DNA of 64,000 nucleotides from Phytoseiulus persimilis (lineage: Eukaryota; Arthropoda; Arachnida; Mesostigmata; Phytoseiidae), in the NCBI GenBank assembly GCA_037576195.1, contig CM075103.1, positions 11,904,001 through 11,968,000 on the forward strand. The letters are read 5' to 3'. Shown in pieces: positions 33,801-46,615 of this stretch (position 1 is its first letter; every line of letters starts with the position of its first letter). The notes below the pieces were generated by a model. That model was not told where the DNA came from. It searched no databases and saw nothing but the letters and a program-made list of their open reading frames with translations. The position numbers and the translations under genes were made by a program.

Positions 33801-36800
33801 TCAAGACTCATCACATACGAATATGCTGCGGAGAACAGGTATCGATTCCAGCTTCGTCAGGTTAGGCTGAGTCCATTTTCTCCGAACTCCGTGGTACTCT
33901 CGGCCAATCGCTCGATCTCGCTGAAGAGGGGTCGCTAACTGAGCCTGCTCTCCCGTGTCTCTTGTGAACTTTCGGGGACTTGAAGTCTGTTCAGCGGGGG
34001 CAGGCTAGTGAAGAGTGGACAGGAAAGCTCCTGAGCATCGCACGAATACCGTGTGTTTTGAACTTGCCAGCGATATGACTGGCATCCGACTTTTCAGGAA
34101 ATTGTAATCCTACCTTACCTGCTCATCAGAAGCCATCGGTTTCGCAGCCAACAGACTTCCGATCGTCAGTTTTTTAGTTCGAGGCTCTATTTTACGAACA
34201 TCGGTCGAAGTTTTTGCATATTGACATCTGATTCTCATTCCCAACCGCGAATCCTAGCTCTCGTAGAGCTTCCTAAAAAGCTCATCGTCGCTCGAATCGT
34301 GGGATCGTCGCTTAAGAGATGGACTTCCGCCTCATAGTTCGAGACCACCGGCGTGACACGACGTAGCCGAAACTGTGGGGTGAGCATCTCGTTGAAATGA
34401 TGTAATGGAAGGAACCCACGACGTCATAACACGACTCGATGGAATACGTCACCTGCATTGGAATTTTTTCGTGGTGTGCCTGAGGTTGAGGATTAGAAAT
34501 TGAACGATTTTCGGAGAAATTCCCATGGTGAGCGACATTTTCAAGAGTTGGAAAGAATTTTCCAGACGTGACCGGTACCACTTTGCCATCTGAAACTATT
34601 GGAATCGTCTCAGATACGTCAAAGCAGTCGCCACCTGACATTCTCGAGAGCGGCAGAGGTGGCCAGCCCTCTGCTCTCTATCATTGAATGAGCTTTGCCT
34701 GAAACCCTCCGAGCATGGAAGGATGCTGCCTTCCTCAACCTTTCCACGAGCGAACCGCGAAAGGTGACTCCATCCTGCGGTCCAAAGGGCGAATTTACAT
34801 CGAACTCACTCCAGATGAATGTGCAATCCGAGAGTTCAGATATAAACAACGGGTGGAACCGGAACTGAGCTACTTCCCCCGTGTTCGGAGAGCGATTCGG
34901 AAGTCGATCCCCTATTTCACAAACAACCTCTGATGAGAGAGAACCCGATGTGATGGTCAGCGGAGTGGACAGCGATTCTGTGATGTATATCTGATGTTCT
35001 TCGTGGGGAAGAACCAACTTTTTCAACTGTCATGGTCGGAGTGGGGTGCAAAAGTCGTTTATCACAGACACCCGCTGGGCAAAGTCTACTCGAAGTTCCC
35101 TCGTTCTCGCTCGCGACAGCGGTGACAGCAGGGAAATACTCCTCGATTAGGCTGCACGGAGCTCGAATAATTCGTCAAAAATATCTTTGCCTGACAACAT
35201 CGATTCTGTTTAGACGGTCAATGATGTCAATCATTCACAGAGTTCCTCTTTCGAGTCGGCTCCTGCATTGAATCTTTCGTCAGCAACTCGCGTTTGATGG
35301 CACTTCGTGGGGTATCCGAGGTCATGCAAGAACAGTCCAAGGAGAGAGCATTGAAAATAGGAGTCGAGCTCGTTGAAGTACGAAGTTGCTCGATTTTGCA
35401 GAGGATATCGGTATCGACTTCCTGGGAATCGACGAGAATCTGCCGTCCAGCTTGCGGCGCTTCAAGAAAAGAGAGTCATCAACCGCAAGACAATGAGATG
35501 AGCAGACTGCGCCCAAGGCGGAGCGTCGGAATATGTGAGAGAGTAAGATGCAAAATAAGTTTATCCAAGGTTTGTTAGTCCATCGGCTTGTATTCCGACG
35601 ATTCGACCGGACGAGTACGCGTGGCCTCGATCACGTTGAGGCGCCATCTGCAGAGGAGAGAGAACGGGAAGCAAAGTAAGGGGGAACGATCGGGGACGGC
35701 GACATAGCGAGGATCAAGTTCTGTATTGGAGGCCACAAACCTTCCTTCCGAGATTTCTGTGAACGCATATAAAGGTGTCTTGTGTGTCAGGGGGGAGGGA
35801 ACAGGGTACCTATTCGGGATGTCATCGTCCAGCTCAGGAGAGTCGACTGACTGGTTTCCAAACCTCTCATTTCATGATATCTCCGAATCCAGTTCCAAAT
35901 AGACTCTGCCGCAAAATTATGCGCGTTGCCCTGTTTTGCCACACAACTTCCGAATGGATTGTCCGACTGAGCTGGTACCTGCCCAGAGTTTGCGTTTTAC
36001 TTTGGGAAGCAAGACCCTATCAGAGGAATTCCAATCGCCTTCGTCTCCGAGGGAAACACGACGGAACACACCGAATTCATAAGTATCATTCTGATGCAGA
36101 GTTACACGCGCACCCCTGATCTCGCTGTTACTTCAGGAGATAACGCCCGATCGAGCTGAAAGCCCATGCTTGGATCCCGTATTACGAGACAGGATGCCTT
36201 CGTCAGACTTCCAGAGACATTTCTGGAGAAGTTCCCGTCGGTTTTCTGATCGAGAGAGTATGATGATGGAGGAAACCGAATCAGCGCACACAATGGAAAT
36301 CGGCGATTCCAGGTCTTTCCAGTATTCTCCTCACCGAAGACAGAAAAAGGGAACTCTGACGAAGTCATTGTGATTCGGAGTATAAAATTCAAGCACCCGC
36401 GGGTTTGAGCTGAATCGGACGTTTTTTTTCCAGAGGTAACGGCGGAAAGCGGGCTATCCGCACGATTTCGCAGAAGAATGAACCCTAGTTAGCGTTTTAT
36501 GTGATGTTACCCTCGGAATGGAGGGCGACCGGAACTCCGTCTATGGAGTCATGATCCTTCCAGTGGAACCCGACCACTGTACGAATTCGGGCTCAATCAG
36601 ACATCCCAGTCAGGAAATAACCAGAAACATAGGGGTGCGCGCATGATTTTGACCAGAGCGTACTCCAGGTGATCCCCGAATGCTTCCCGGCTGGAGTGCT
36701 CTGTTGGCTGCTCAAGGTGTGAAATAACAGAAAACTTCTGAGTATAGGGAGCCCTCGCATAAAGCGGTGTCGCTCAGTGCGAATACGACAGTTCGGTTGT

Positions 36801-37649
36801 CCAATGGGCAAACACAGGGATCTGAAACGGCCGTGCGATCATAAACATCTCCGAGCATTTCATTTTTTTCGAGTTTCCAGCCTATTTTCCACGGGATCCA
36901 CATCGTGCGGCTCCCGGTGGTATGGGCCTTGGAACTGCGCTATGTCAGGACAATCTGTAGAGAAGGGAGACAGTTCCAGAGACGTCCTCGGCTCGACCTG
37001 ATTGTGAGAGGGGAAAGTAGAGGAATCAGAGGACGTCAAGAAGGAGATTTCATTCTCCACTCAAACAGTCACGACGAGAGGGGACAAGATCTAGTTCCGG
37101 AGCGAATGTCCACCAGAATCGAGTCAAAGTTGAGAATAGGTCTCATTTCACCTCTCATTTGAGTCGGCCGAATGCGAAATGCTGCATGGGCAGAGAGGAA
37201 CTCCGGAGGGAGCGGACTTCGAACCAACTTCGGAGGCTGCCCAGCGAGCTTTCCCAGAATCTCAAAACAACGTCTCAAAAGGCACGAGGTCGTGAAGCCA
37301 TCGGTGATGCTTTGTGCCTGCGAGTGGGAGAACCTATCTGGCGACGTGAACTCCCTTCTTCATCAGGAGACCCGAAATCCCGGAAGCAAATGAGATTGGG
37401 TTAGCCGATCCCGGATACTCACAATCGGGGAAAGAAAATAAAACAGGAGGTGAAGAGTCAGAGAATTACGAGAATGATGAACAGATAATCCAGCTGTGGT
37501 ACGTGTTGAAACTTTCAGCGCATGTACACGATTCGCGTCAGAACACAGTGGACGACGCACAAGCTCACAACTCCGCCGAAAATAATGGGAAATCGAGAAT
37601 TCAAGGAGGATTGTGTCCAGATAGCGCTTTGTCACCCTCGTCTTTTGAC
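30833..37649. other. Intergenic, no recognisable gene (6.8 kb)
   Basis: Many short ORFs on both strands, but none with a family signature. No inverted or tandem repeat stood out by eye. Confidence 0.35.
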
Positions 37650-37687
37650 GGACAATGGCATCGATGCGCTCTCGGATTCTACTTAAC
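37650..37687 (+). promoter_or_regulatory. Array promoter module, member 5
   Basis: GGACAATGG starts at 37650 and TTAAC at 37683, 53 bp before the ATG at 37736. Spacing between boxes is 33 bp. Confidence 0.55.
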
Positions 37688-37735
37688 CGGCAGCAACTTT
37701 CGAATTCCAAGAATCTTTGCAGACACTCCGCAAAC

Positions 37736-38284
37736 ATGAAATTCTTCATCTTGTTATTGGGCGTTTGCCTCGTTTTGGTGCAAGGTACGCATGGAGACTC
37801 TAGCAACGCTCCTAACCTACGCGAAGGAATGAATCTGTGTCTCATCTTTGAGAGCTCAACGGAGGGCCGATTTCAGGGGAGACCACCACCGAATCCGCAG
37901 CCACCTCCACAGCAGGAAGTACTGAGGCGGTCACCGAGGCGGTCACTGAGGCGGTCACCGAGGCGGTCACCGAGGCATTCGTAACGAGGCAGGTTTGTGA
38001 CGGCCGGGGCAAACTCGTCACTCGTGTTGGTTGTTTGGAAACCTGCGCGAGAGCCATCAAAATCGGGCAGTTGCCGGTCTTCACCACGATTCGCGTTGGT
38101 GAACCCTGCAAGGTGAGCTGGAGCGGACGAATGGCGCCGAGCGAGAATTCAGAGTTTCTGAGAATATTATGCTCAGTGAACGGTACTGACATTTCAGACT
38201 AGTCTGCTCTCCAAGAAGAACAATGGCATCTGCGAGAAGCGGACTCGTCTCGGATTGAGTATTCCCGTCTGCAAGGCTCAATAA
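37736..38284 (+). CDS. Secreted six-cysteine protein with TEAV-repeat linker, array member 5
   Basis: Exons 37736-37784, 37877-38112, 38198-38284; introns 92 and 85 bp. The product is 123 residues: signal peptide MKFFILLLGVCLVLVQ, linker starting ETTTESAATSTAGS, four tandem TEAV units, TEAF, then CDGRGKLVTRVGCLETC, VGEPC, NGIC and PVCKAQ. Spacing C-x11-C-x3-C-x20-C-x12-C-x12-C. The 12-bp minisatellite lengthens the linker by repeat expansion; Thr in each unit could be O-glycosylated. It carries the same promoter pair as members 1-3, and AATAAA at 38345. Confidence 0.87.
37921..37976 (+). repeat. 12-bp coding minisatellite (TEAV x4 plus partial)
   Basis: Four units of AC(T/C)GAGGCGGTC at 37921-37968, then a partial unit. 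In frame, so the copy number can change without a frameshift. Confidence 0.95.
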
Positions 38285-38344
38285 CGCATGGATAGTCATG
38301 AACCTTCGTCGAACTCATCGGTCAGGAGTCCTTCTGTAACAGAG

Positions 38345-38350
38345 AATAAA
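38345..38350 (+). terminator. Polyadenylation signal AATAAA of array member 5
   Basis: AATAAA 61 bp after the TAA. Confidence 0.6.
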
Positions 38351-41300
38351 GCTGAGCTCAGTGCGTTCACAGCCAAGTTCTTTCTCGGGCGTCGAAAGAA
38401 TATTCTAGCGCACTGGAATCGTACTCATCGTCGCAGCCACTTCCGTTTCGCGCTCCCCTACTCTCCCTGGCGAGCTCTGATAGCTTGCGCTGGAGGTATG
38501 GGACTTTCACCGAGAGAGACCCCTTCGTTGCCCAGTCGCGGTCCTGCTGCAGAGCCCATTCAGCTAATGAATCATCTTCCAAATCGAATTCCGACCCTCC
38601 GCTCAATGCTCAGAGAGCTCATCGGACACGAGCCCTGCTTTGGAGGAGGAGAGTCGGGTGTGATTCGATCAATGTATACTCACCCCGTGACAGATCTGGG
38701 AAAACACGCAGGATCCTGTCTGAGACGAGGCAGAATATCTGTTTGCTGATTCGGGAATCGACAGATTGCACCGGACAGATCGCTCACTTGACTTGAATGC
38801 AGGTGCTCTGCCCCACTCGATTTTGAAGTTTATGCCGAAAGTTCAGGCGTTACTTGGCATCAGATCATCGTTTGGAAACTCTATGAGGTCATTCCGCCTT
38901 GAGCATCATGGCCACCAACGAGACTCCGATTCCGACATGTGGATAAGCCCGAAGGTATTCAGTTTTGCGTACCCTTCATCTTCAAGCTATTCACCGGATG
39001 CGGAACCAAAACGGGCGGCGGTTGCTCCTCGGTTCCTCCTCTGCGCGAGGCAGAATTTCCCTCCTCTCGGCCGGTCACCGGACGCAGCCAACCCGGAGCG
39101 TCCTCAGGATTGATCAAAAGTATCCAATATTCAAAAACACGTGATCGGAAGTTCCCGTGGCGGACGGTCAAATCATCAACCGACTGTACGTCATGGGTTC
39201 CTAGCAACCATTCGTCGACATTTTCCACAAGCGGTTAACACCTGGGGCTCCGGTTAGATCGATACTCGGGCCCCGGAGGATTGGACGCGACCCATCGTAT
39301 TTCCCACGACTCACAACTTGGACTCGAATGAGCCAGATTTCCGAATTCTGCACTAGTTGATACAGGGATAACCGTCTGCAGGAACCTGACTCGGCGTTCC
39401 GCGAAACCATCCAAGGTACCAACCCTCCCGATTCGAGCTCGTTCTATGAGCCGGGAGCCGTCATGAGAACTCTCGATATTTGTCCCCGCCAACATTGGAA
39501 TAACACGATGCGTCCTCGAGCATGTTTTTTTTCCTCCGAGTACATGCGATTTCATTGAAAGGCGGGGAAGCACGGCCACGCGTGTCAGAAGCATCGCCGT
39601 ACAAAAGCTGGTGGAAACACCAGGTTTCGGAGGTCATCTCGAAAATTCCTATTTCCTTCAATGAGGATGACAACATCGATTCCGATTCCCCATATGAGCA
39701 TAGCTTTCCCCCCCTTCTCTAGGGTTCTCGACAGCCCGGAATCTTCCAGAGCCCGAGCTCAAGTAACAATCCGGTTCGAGTGTCCCGTTCCTGGGATACT
39801 CTACGCCCGATACCAAAGTGTCCTCACAGCTATTGATCTTGGTGTGCGATCGGAAACTTGATCAATTCATGCCAAGATCCTATCGCAGCAGCGCGATGAT
39901 GGTCGTCATCTGATTGATGAGCCTCGAGTACTCACATGTCATGCTCCTTCCGGTGGGTTCAGATTGCGCGTCCAACAGGTGGCGAATCTGAACTCCATTC
40001 ATCGAGTCTTTCGAGAGGTTTGCAACTCTCTGATTCTCGGTCTCTCTCCTGAATTCTCACAAGCGAACCTTCGATATCTTGAAACTTAGATCCGGCCCAA
40101 ACGGTACGCATCAGATCCTACATCAAAGAGAGGAAAAACGTCCGCCGTCGTTCTGAGCTGAAGCCCCCCCCCCCCTCCCCACAAAGAATAATTTGAGCGA
40201 TTTTTCATATTCGACCGCTTTGTACAGGGTTTGTTCTTCAAGCTGCAACATTTTCGTGGCCTCCGTGTTCCGAGCTGTGTTTCGGTCAAATTTTAGCCGA
40301 TCCGGGAATTTTTTCTTCGATTGGTTTCAGGAACGGATCAGTGTTGCGTTCTCCAGACCTCGCCGAAGTTTTCCTCAATTCAATCCATGGCCCCTGAAGG
40401 AACCTACCAGGAAATCGCCTATTCTCAAGCGATTTAGAAAAATTGAAAACGGAAAGATTATTCCCTAAACCACCCAAAGAACGCTCGAGAAAACGCGAAG
40501 ACTGGTTGCGAATCGGAGAAACGGTATCCAATACGAGATGGCCCTAAATTGAGACCTACAGACCCTCTGCAACCGCCACCGTGGGGAGCGTTTTTTTGCC
40601 ACCTCGGAAGTAACTGGGCGCTCATGTCATGTAATGGTCAGATAGGTTCCGGAATCACCCCTCTATGACGCGATGCCCAAGTACGAAACGAGTCCCCGAC
40701 GTCCGGAGGACAAAGAAGGAAACCACATCTTCAAATACAAAGTAAGCGAACAGAGCCGCCACCGTATTTGTTGGTTCCTTGCCGGAAAGAAATCTCGCAG
40801 GCGATCGAAGCTCTGAAACCCCATATTTACGTAGGTCAAGCCTCATCGAACCTTGGCTTCACGAACTCAGGCTGGGGAGCTCTGAAGAAGCGTCGAAAAG
40901 TCGGCAGGTGTCATGACGGCTACGAAGAATAACAGCTCGGAAGAGTCGCGAGAAATCAAAATTTTTCTCCCGAACCAGGAGCCGTTCGTCGCGATGACTT
41001 TCTCCAGTCTGCTGCGCATACCAAAATGTTGGCGCGTTTTAAGGCCGGGACTTGAGATGAGCGTCCAGTGACTTTCGAGGTGAAAAATGAGTTATCGGAT
41101 CGACCCGGCCACTTTGTTTACGCGTGATTTGGCTCGAAATAAGAAACTTTTGCCATGCCTCGAATAGCAACATGTCAGATGTGTTTTTTCAGCACAAAGC
41201 GAATCCAAGAGGTCTGATAGACTCAGTTTCTTGCAATGATTCAGGACGAGACGTGCTCCAGAAGAAAACCTCGACTCCTCGGAGTTGGGGTGGATTTCCA

Positions 41301-41729
41301 AAACCTGGTGACACTTTTTCAAACGAAACGCCGCGCAGGATTTGAGGATTTCCGGCACTCGGACCACCGTATCGTCACAGCCTCCGTTCAGTCCGAGCCA
41401 AATCTCGCTGTCTATTCGTTGGAACGAAAATTTCCGTCACAAGCCGCCTAGCATCGAACCTGGCATGCGGTAATCCTTGTTCGAATCATACCCATAGAGA
41501 CGACATGTCATACCGGGATCAGAACGACGAAAGCAGCACTGTCTGCGTCATGTCCACAGAATGCATTCTTCGGCCCGCGACCGTGGAAGTTGCGAGAGAC
41601 GACGGTAGCCGAGACAGCCCGTCATCGATCACGATGCGCAGTGCGACCTGCTAGATCCTTACAGGAGAATACATAGACTGTTTTGATTTCGTCGAGCCTA
41701 CACAGCATTTTGTTCGCAGCTCTGCAAGG
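38351..41729. other. Intergenic, no recognisable gene
   Basis: Short ORFs only; a C-rich run lies near 40164-40174. Upstream of member 6 neither the ACAAT box nor TTAAA is found at the expected distance; ATACATA near 41669 is the nearest AT-rich candidate. Confidence 0.35.
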
Positions 41730-42428
41730 ATGAAGTTATTCCTGGTACTGATAGGTGTTACTGTTGCGGTTGCACAAAGTGAGTCCAGGGGCATGGAACG
41801 GTAGCCTGTGCTCCCCCGCAGAGTGTTCGAGGGAAGGAAGGAACCGTCGGGAAGCTCAAAATCTCTCACAAAAAGCTCCGTGATGGACCTCGCTATCGTG
41901 GAGACACTAAGAGCCGCTATTTGGAACTTTGCAGCCGACTTGACGACTCCATCCGTCGAGGGCTCAACCGAAGTGACTTCCGTGACAGAGACAGCCTTCG
42001 GACAAAGCAGCACCGATGGCTCAATTTCCGAAGACACTTCCCAGACCGGAACCACAGAAAGCTCCACCGAGGCGTCAACAGCCAGTCCCGATGAGCGCTG
42101 CGAGGGAGACAAATTCGTCTATTCCGAAGGATGTTTCGACTATTGCATGAAGCAGGTTGACAAAGAAAACGTCCACATTCGCGAAGTGTATCCTGTTTTC
42201 GTGGAGAACAGAATTTGCAAGGTGAGCTAACGGAGGAGGGGTTCGCCCACCTGGCTGGTATTCCTTTCCGGGGTCCACTAATTCTCCGCTTTCATCCCAT
42301 CGCAGATCTATTCCCGCCTCTGGTTCTTCTTCGTCTCAAAGGAGGGAGTCTGCAAAAGGCAGGAAGTCACTCGTGGCGGGCGCACTCAAGTCCGCGAGGT
42401 TTGCCTCCTCTCCGAGGTCGACAACTGA
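41730..42428 (+). CDS. Divergent secreted six-cysteine protein with long mucin-like linker, array member 6
   Basis: Exons 41730-41778, 41935-42221, 42306-42428; introns 156 and 84 bp. Exon 1 is again 49 nt with phases 1 and 0, so kinship to the array is clear although the protein has diverged. The product is 152 residues: signal peptide MKLFLVLIGVTVAVAQ; about 60 residues rich in Thr, Ser, Glu and Asp (STEVTSVTETAF, TTESSTEASTAS); then CEGDKFVYSEGCFDYC, ENRIC, EGVC and EVC. Spacing C-x10-C-x3-C-x23-C-x16-C-x16-C, wider than in the other members. The DGRGK motif is lost. AATAAA is at 42452. The different promoter and core suggest an older duplicate or a changed role. Confidence 0.82.
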
Positions 42429-42451
42429 GATTGTCAAGATCGGTATGTCGC

Positions 42452-42457
42452 AATAAA
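42452..42457 (+). terminator. Polyadenylation signal AATAAA of array member 6
   Basis: AATAAA 24 bp after the TGA. Confidence 0.65.
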
Positions 42458-45400
42458 TTCCCGAAGACAGATTCTCCGGACCAGTTCATTGTTGGAACTT
42501 CTTTTTGGTACTTCTCCATTCTTCTCTGAGAGCGATACGAGGTATTCCGGGTGGAATGTCGAATTGACGGAAGAATCCCTAGTTAAGACGGGCGGTTGAA
42601 ATCGAGTTTCACAGCTTGAAATCTCCGGAATCGAGTTGAACTGAAGGAGCGGAACCAGCTACGTCGCGACGGACCTGAACGTCCGCGATCGGCTCTACGG
42701 AGACCAAGGCGTGATAAGCGAAGCAGGGCCTTCTTCCATCCGCATTCTCTCGACGGAAGCCATCAGCTTAAATGTAGAGTCATCTGCGAGGGACAAGACT
42801 CTTTGAAGGGAATAGATCCTCAGATTGTCTCACTCAGGATGCCTGAAACTCCGGGAGCAGACGGCTCTGGATAGGTGGATCCTTCCACGCGATCGTCGAA
42901 CAGGTCGAGTTGTTTCGCATTCCGGGAAGCTGCGAGGAGGATCAACAATGGAACTATCGACTATGTTGACGAGCAAGGTTGACTCCATCACTCTGATTGA
43001 CGTGTATTGATGGAAGCTTAGCATCAGCAGAGTGATGACGTTCGAGAGAGCGAGGAACAGAAGGGGAAACCAAACAAGGGAGTGGAGAACACGCGGGAGC
43101 CGCAGCATGAGAGAGAAAAGAGAATGCGGGAAGCTTTTCCGGCAGGCAGGGTTGAGTCCACAGGAGGCTCTCGTAACCGCTCGACGAAGAGTTGCCAGCT
43201 CCCGAATAGAATGATCAAAAGTGAATGCCCTATGCATTTCCATGATTCGCCTTTCATTCAAGGTGGGGTAATAAGCTCAGCGGCCGGTGCGTTCCGGAAA
43301 CCTCCAATTCAGGCCATGGCAGCTGCCGTCCATGTCCCGGTACTCTTCCAACGCAGCGTCGAGGGAGCCGTTGCCCAACTCGACTTGCGTGACTCTGTTC
43401 TTGAGAGACCGGCCACGGAGGAACATCTGGGGAACATTTCGCCGCCGATTTCGAGTCAAGTTTTTTTTCAGAATTTGGGAGTGTTTCGAGTCCATCGGCC
43501 TGTACCCGATGGTACAATCTTAAAATCAAAAATCAAAGACGTGATGGCCTTGAGCAAACGGTCGGAAAGGAGCTCAACGCTCCTCAGGTCTCCGAGAAAG
43601 TTGAACGCATCGGAACGACGAGACTTCTCCGAGGGATTCAGAGCTCGTCAGCTCCCTCGCCGATGATCTGCCTAATGGGATGATCACTGAGGCAAGGCCG
43701 AGCCACTCTATGGAGCGGCCCAGGTACAGTGAGTGGGGAGACGCGCAAATATATCGGAACATAATTGAGGGCCACACGTGTCCACGGCTCTCTGTCCCCA
43801 TCGTTCCCCGTATGATTTTCTACTCTCAATAGAGAGCTGACTCCCGGTTCTCCTGTTCTTCGTTCGGTTTCCGGCGACGGATGAGCGATCCGATCGAGAC
43901 TGGCCCGACGAATGATCGAGAGCTCGATCGAGGAACACAATTTGTCGAAAACAACGCGGAAAACCAACCACAGAATGAAGGATTTTCTCGTGAAGGCATG
44001 ATGTCGACTCGTTGGAAGGACGGCAACGATCCTATCGGGCACCTTTCCATGCCGGTTTATCACGTAGCAGCAAATCCGCAAACGTCGAAACTCGATAGAG
44101 GAACAGTAGGAGAGCTACCACCCTACCAGTAGCCCGACGCGAGCAGCAAGGAAAGATTTCTTATGAAGGCTGTGGGCTGCGGCGAGGTACATACGGAAAC
44201 GTAAGAGACTGTGAGGGATGCGTGGGAACGTCTCCTAAAGACGCGGCAAATTGCTGGGTTCCTCAAAGCTATTCCGTACAGGGGGAGCAGGACGCGGAGC
44301 AGTTGAAGCTCCAGGAAGAGACGCGTTGGATGGACATCCGCTCTGAAGTGTGTTGGATGGCTTTCAAGGACGCGAATACCCCCAGTCATTTCAGTTCCTC
44401 ATGCTCCGAATTCTCAGAGTTGAGAATGAAGATCTGGGATCGCGAGATGCATGAGAAAGCTGAGCATTGTCGTGTCCACCGAGTCCACTACTAAAAGTGA
44501 ACCCGAGACTTGTTTAGTCACAGCCCTTCTTTCAAAACTCCCGTAAGACACAAACATCCCCGCATGGAAAGGCTGCTGCTCGCATGTTATCGATTCTGAT
44601 CGGAAAACCGTTCGAGAAATCTCAGTGATCTGGCTGTGGAAATGGCTCTGGATCTGCTTGAGGTTTCTGAGCATCTAAATAAGTTTTTAACTTCCACGGG
44701 CCGGATATTGGCGATGACTTAGGGATCAGTGGCAACTCAATGCTGTCCGGCGGTTGCGTCTGTGGACAGAACAGGCCGGTTGTACGTAAGCCACAGCTGT
44801 GTTTTTGAGTCAAGTTGTGAGGCAGATAGACGGAACGGCTCCTCTGGTTCGCTTCCGCCTGGTGTGGCTCGCGTCATTGCCTGCATACGCTCTGGGTGAG
44901 TTCCACTTCTCCTGCTGTCAGACTGGAAGACACGACAGGCCATAGACGGAGCATGATTGTTCCACAGAACGAAGGTCGAGGCTTTGTTGTTTGATGTTCG
45001 ACTCTGAGACATTTTCTGAGATCGTCACGCATTTTGTGCCAGAAAATACATTTTTCGGACCGACGGAGGGCTCCGTGCCGTCTGATCCAGATCCCGGGCT
45101 TGGAGGCTCGCGATTTCGACGGAGACACATCGAGATTTCTTCAATGTACTCCTCACTATACTTTTGCTATACCCGCTGTAAGTTGTACTCACACTCTCGA
45201 GCATTCATAAGTCATTTTTCGCCCCCTCATTCGGAATGCGGAGTAACACCTACTGGTCATTTCATGTATCGATTACACTCACTGTAAACAATCATGATGA
45301 TCAGCGCAACTATTGCTGATAGCTGCCCGCGTCAATTCCCTATGGGACGCTATATTCGCACAATCGGCGTTCATGAATCGGAACTTCTTGGATCGGAAAA

Positions 45401-46547
45401 AATCGGTCGAAGGCGATTCCGGCTCTCCCCCCAGAACAGGCTCCTTGTCGAGATCATGCGATCGGCAGCATAGATTTCAGTTCGGGATTGGAAGATGATT
45501 TGCTCTAGATTGAAAAGAAGTGCGTTCTGATCACCGCATCGATGAATGCACCCTCTTCGAGAGAGCGCTCGGGCTTAGAAGATGACCATCGAAAGCGATC
45601 CCGGCGTTTTGTTCTGCGTTTTCACAATTCCATGCTGGATAGCGCTTCCCGTTCAGAATGCTGCGAAAGGTGAGTTTTTGCCGGGCGTCCTATGCGGGAA
45701 TTCGGAAACGAGAGGGCTCTGGTTTAAGATTCCCAGATTTCTTCAACGAAGCCTTGATCTGTCTTGTGGTGAGAGCTGAGAAGCCTGTGCAGGGGGGCCT
45801 GCCAGACCAGTGTCGGTACTGAGTGTTTGGTCGGCCAAACTTTCGAGCCCAATGTTTTCGAAGCCGTTTCCCGGCCTTTCGGGAAAGGGTTCGCGACGTC
45901 AAGGTGGCCGTTTTTACGCTAGCAGGGAGTCAGGAGTATAACTCGGAAGCTCCCCTTCGAACTACCGCATGCTGCTATGCGTGCTGAAACAGCTCTCGGT
46001 TGAGGTGGGGCTCATTCACACGACAATATTTACATCACGAGCGGATGGAGGAGAGTCAGGAACGCGAGTCTCGGACGGAAATGGCTCACGGGATATGAGA
46101 CGAGTGCCTAAGAACTGTCGTGATCACCGCTTTCCAAAGCACATCTTCGGTGGAGCGATTTCAACATCGTCACTGTCATTATGATCGGGACCACTAAACA
46201 AGCAACAGTGCCAACACCCAAGCCCGAAATAGACGACGAGCTACCGTTGTGTTGAGAAAATGGACGGAAGGAAGTCTATAAGAAAGTGTTTTCCCCTTTA
46301 CGTCAGGCGATCCGGTGTCTCCCGACCATCATGGATTCAATGGCAAGTACTCTCGGCCGGTCGTGTGAGTCGCGCGTCCCACCGCGACCAACGAGAGGAG
46401 TCGTAATTGACTGCTGAACTTGAACCCCGGCACCATTGCTGACACGAGCGTAAAGCGACGCGAGTGTCCGACAGATTTCTTCTAGCTGAGCTAGGGGAAT
46501 CATGAGGCGAGGTTGCCACAGAAACCTAACTCTTCATTACTTTCCTC
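42458..46547. other. Intergenic, no recognisable gene
   Basis: Overlapping ORFs on both strands at 42830-44132, including a 194-codon plus frame (43082-43666) and minus frames opposite it. None carries a recognisable domain, and I cannot decide whether any is translated. Confidence 0.3.
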
Positions 46548-46615
46548 GGTAGGTGTGTGTCAGGCTGAAAGGCAAGACGGTAGGTGTGTGTCAGGCTGAA
46601 AGGCAAGACGGTAGG
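46548..46615. repeat. Tandem repeat, 31 bp x 2.2
   Basis: Two identical 31-bp units (GGTAGGTGTGTGTCAGGC then TGAAAGGCAAGAC) at 46548-46578 and 46579-46609, followed by GGTAGG. Identical copies imply a very recent duplication or an assembly artefact. Confidence 0.95.

Noticed and set aside
43082-43666. 194-codon plus ORF and opposing minus ORFs
   Set aside because: Several frames are open at once and none shows a domain or splice context.
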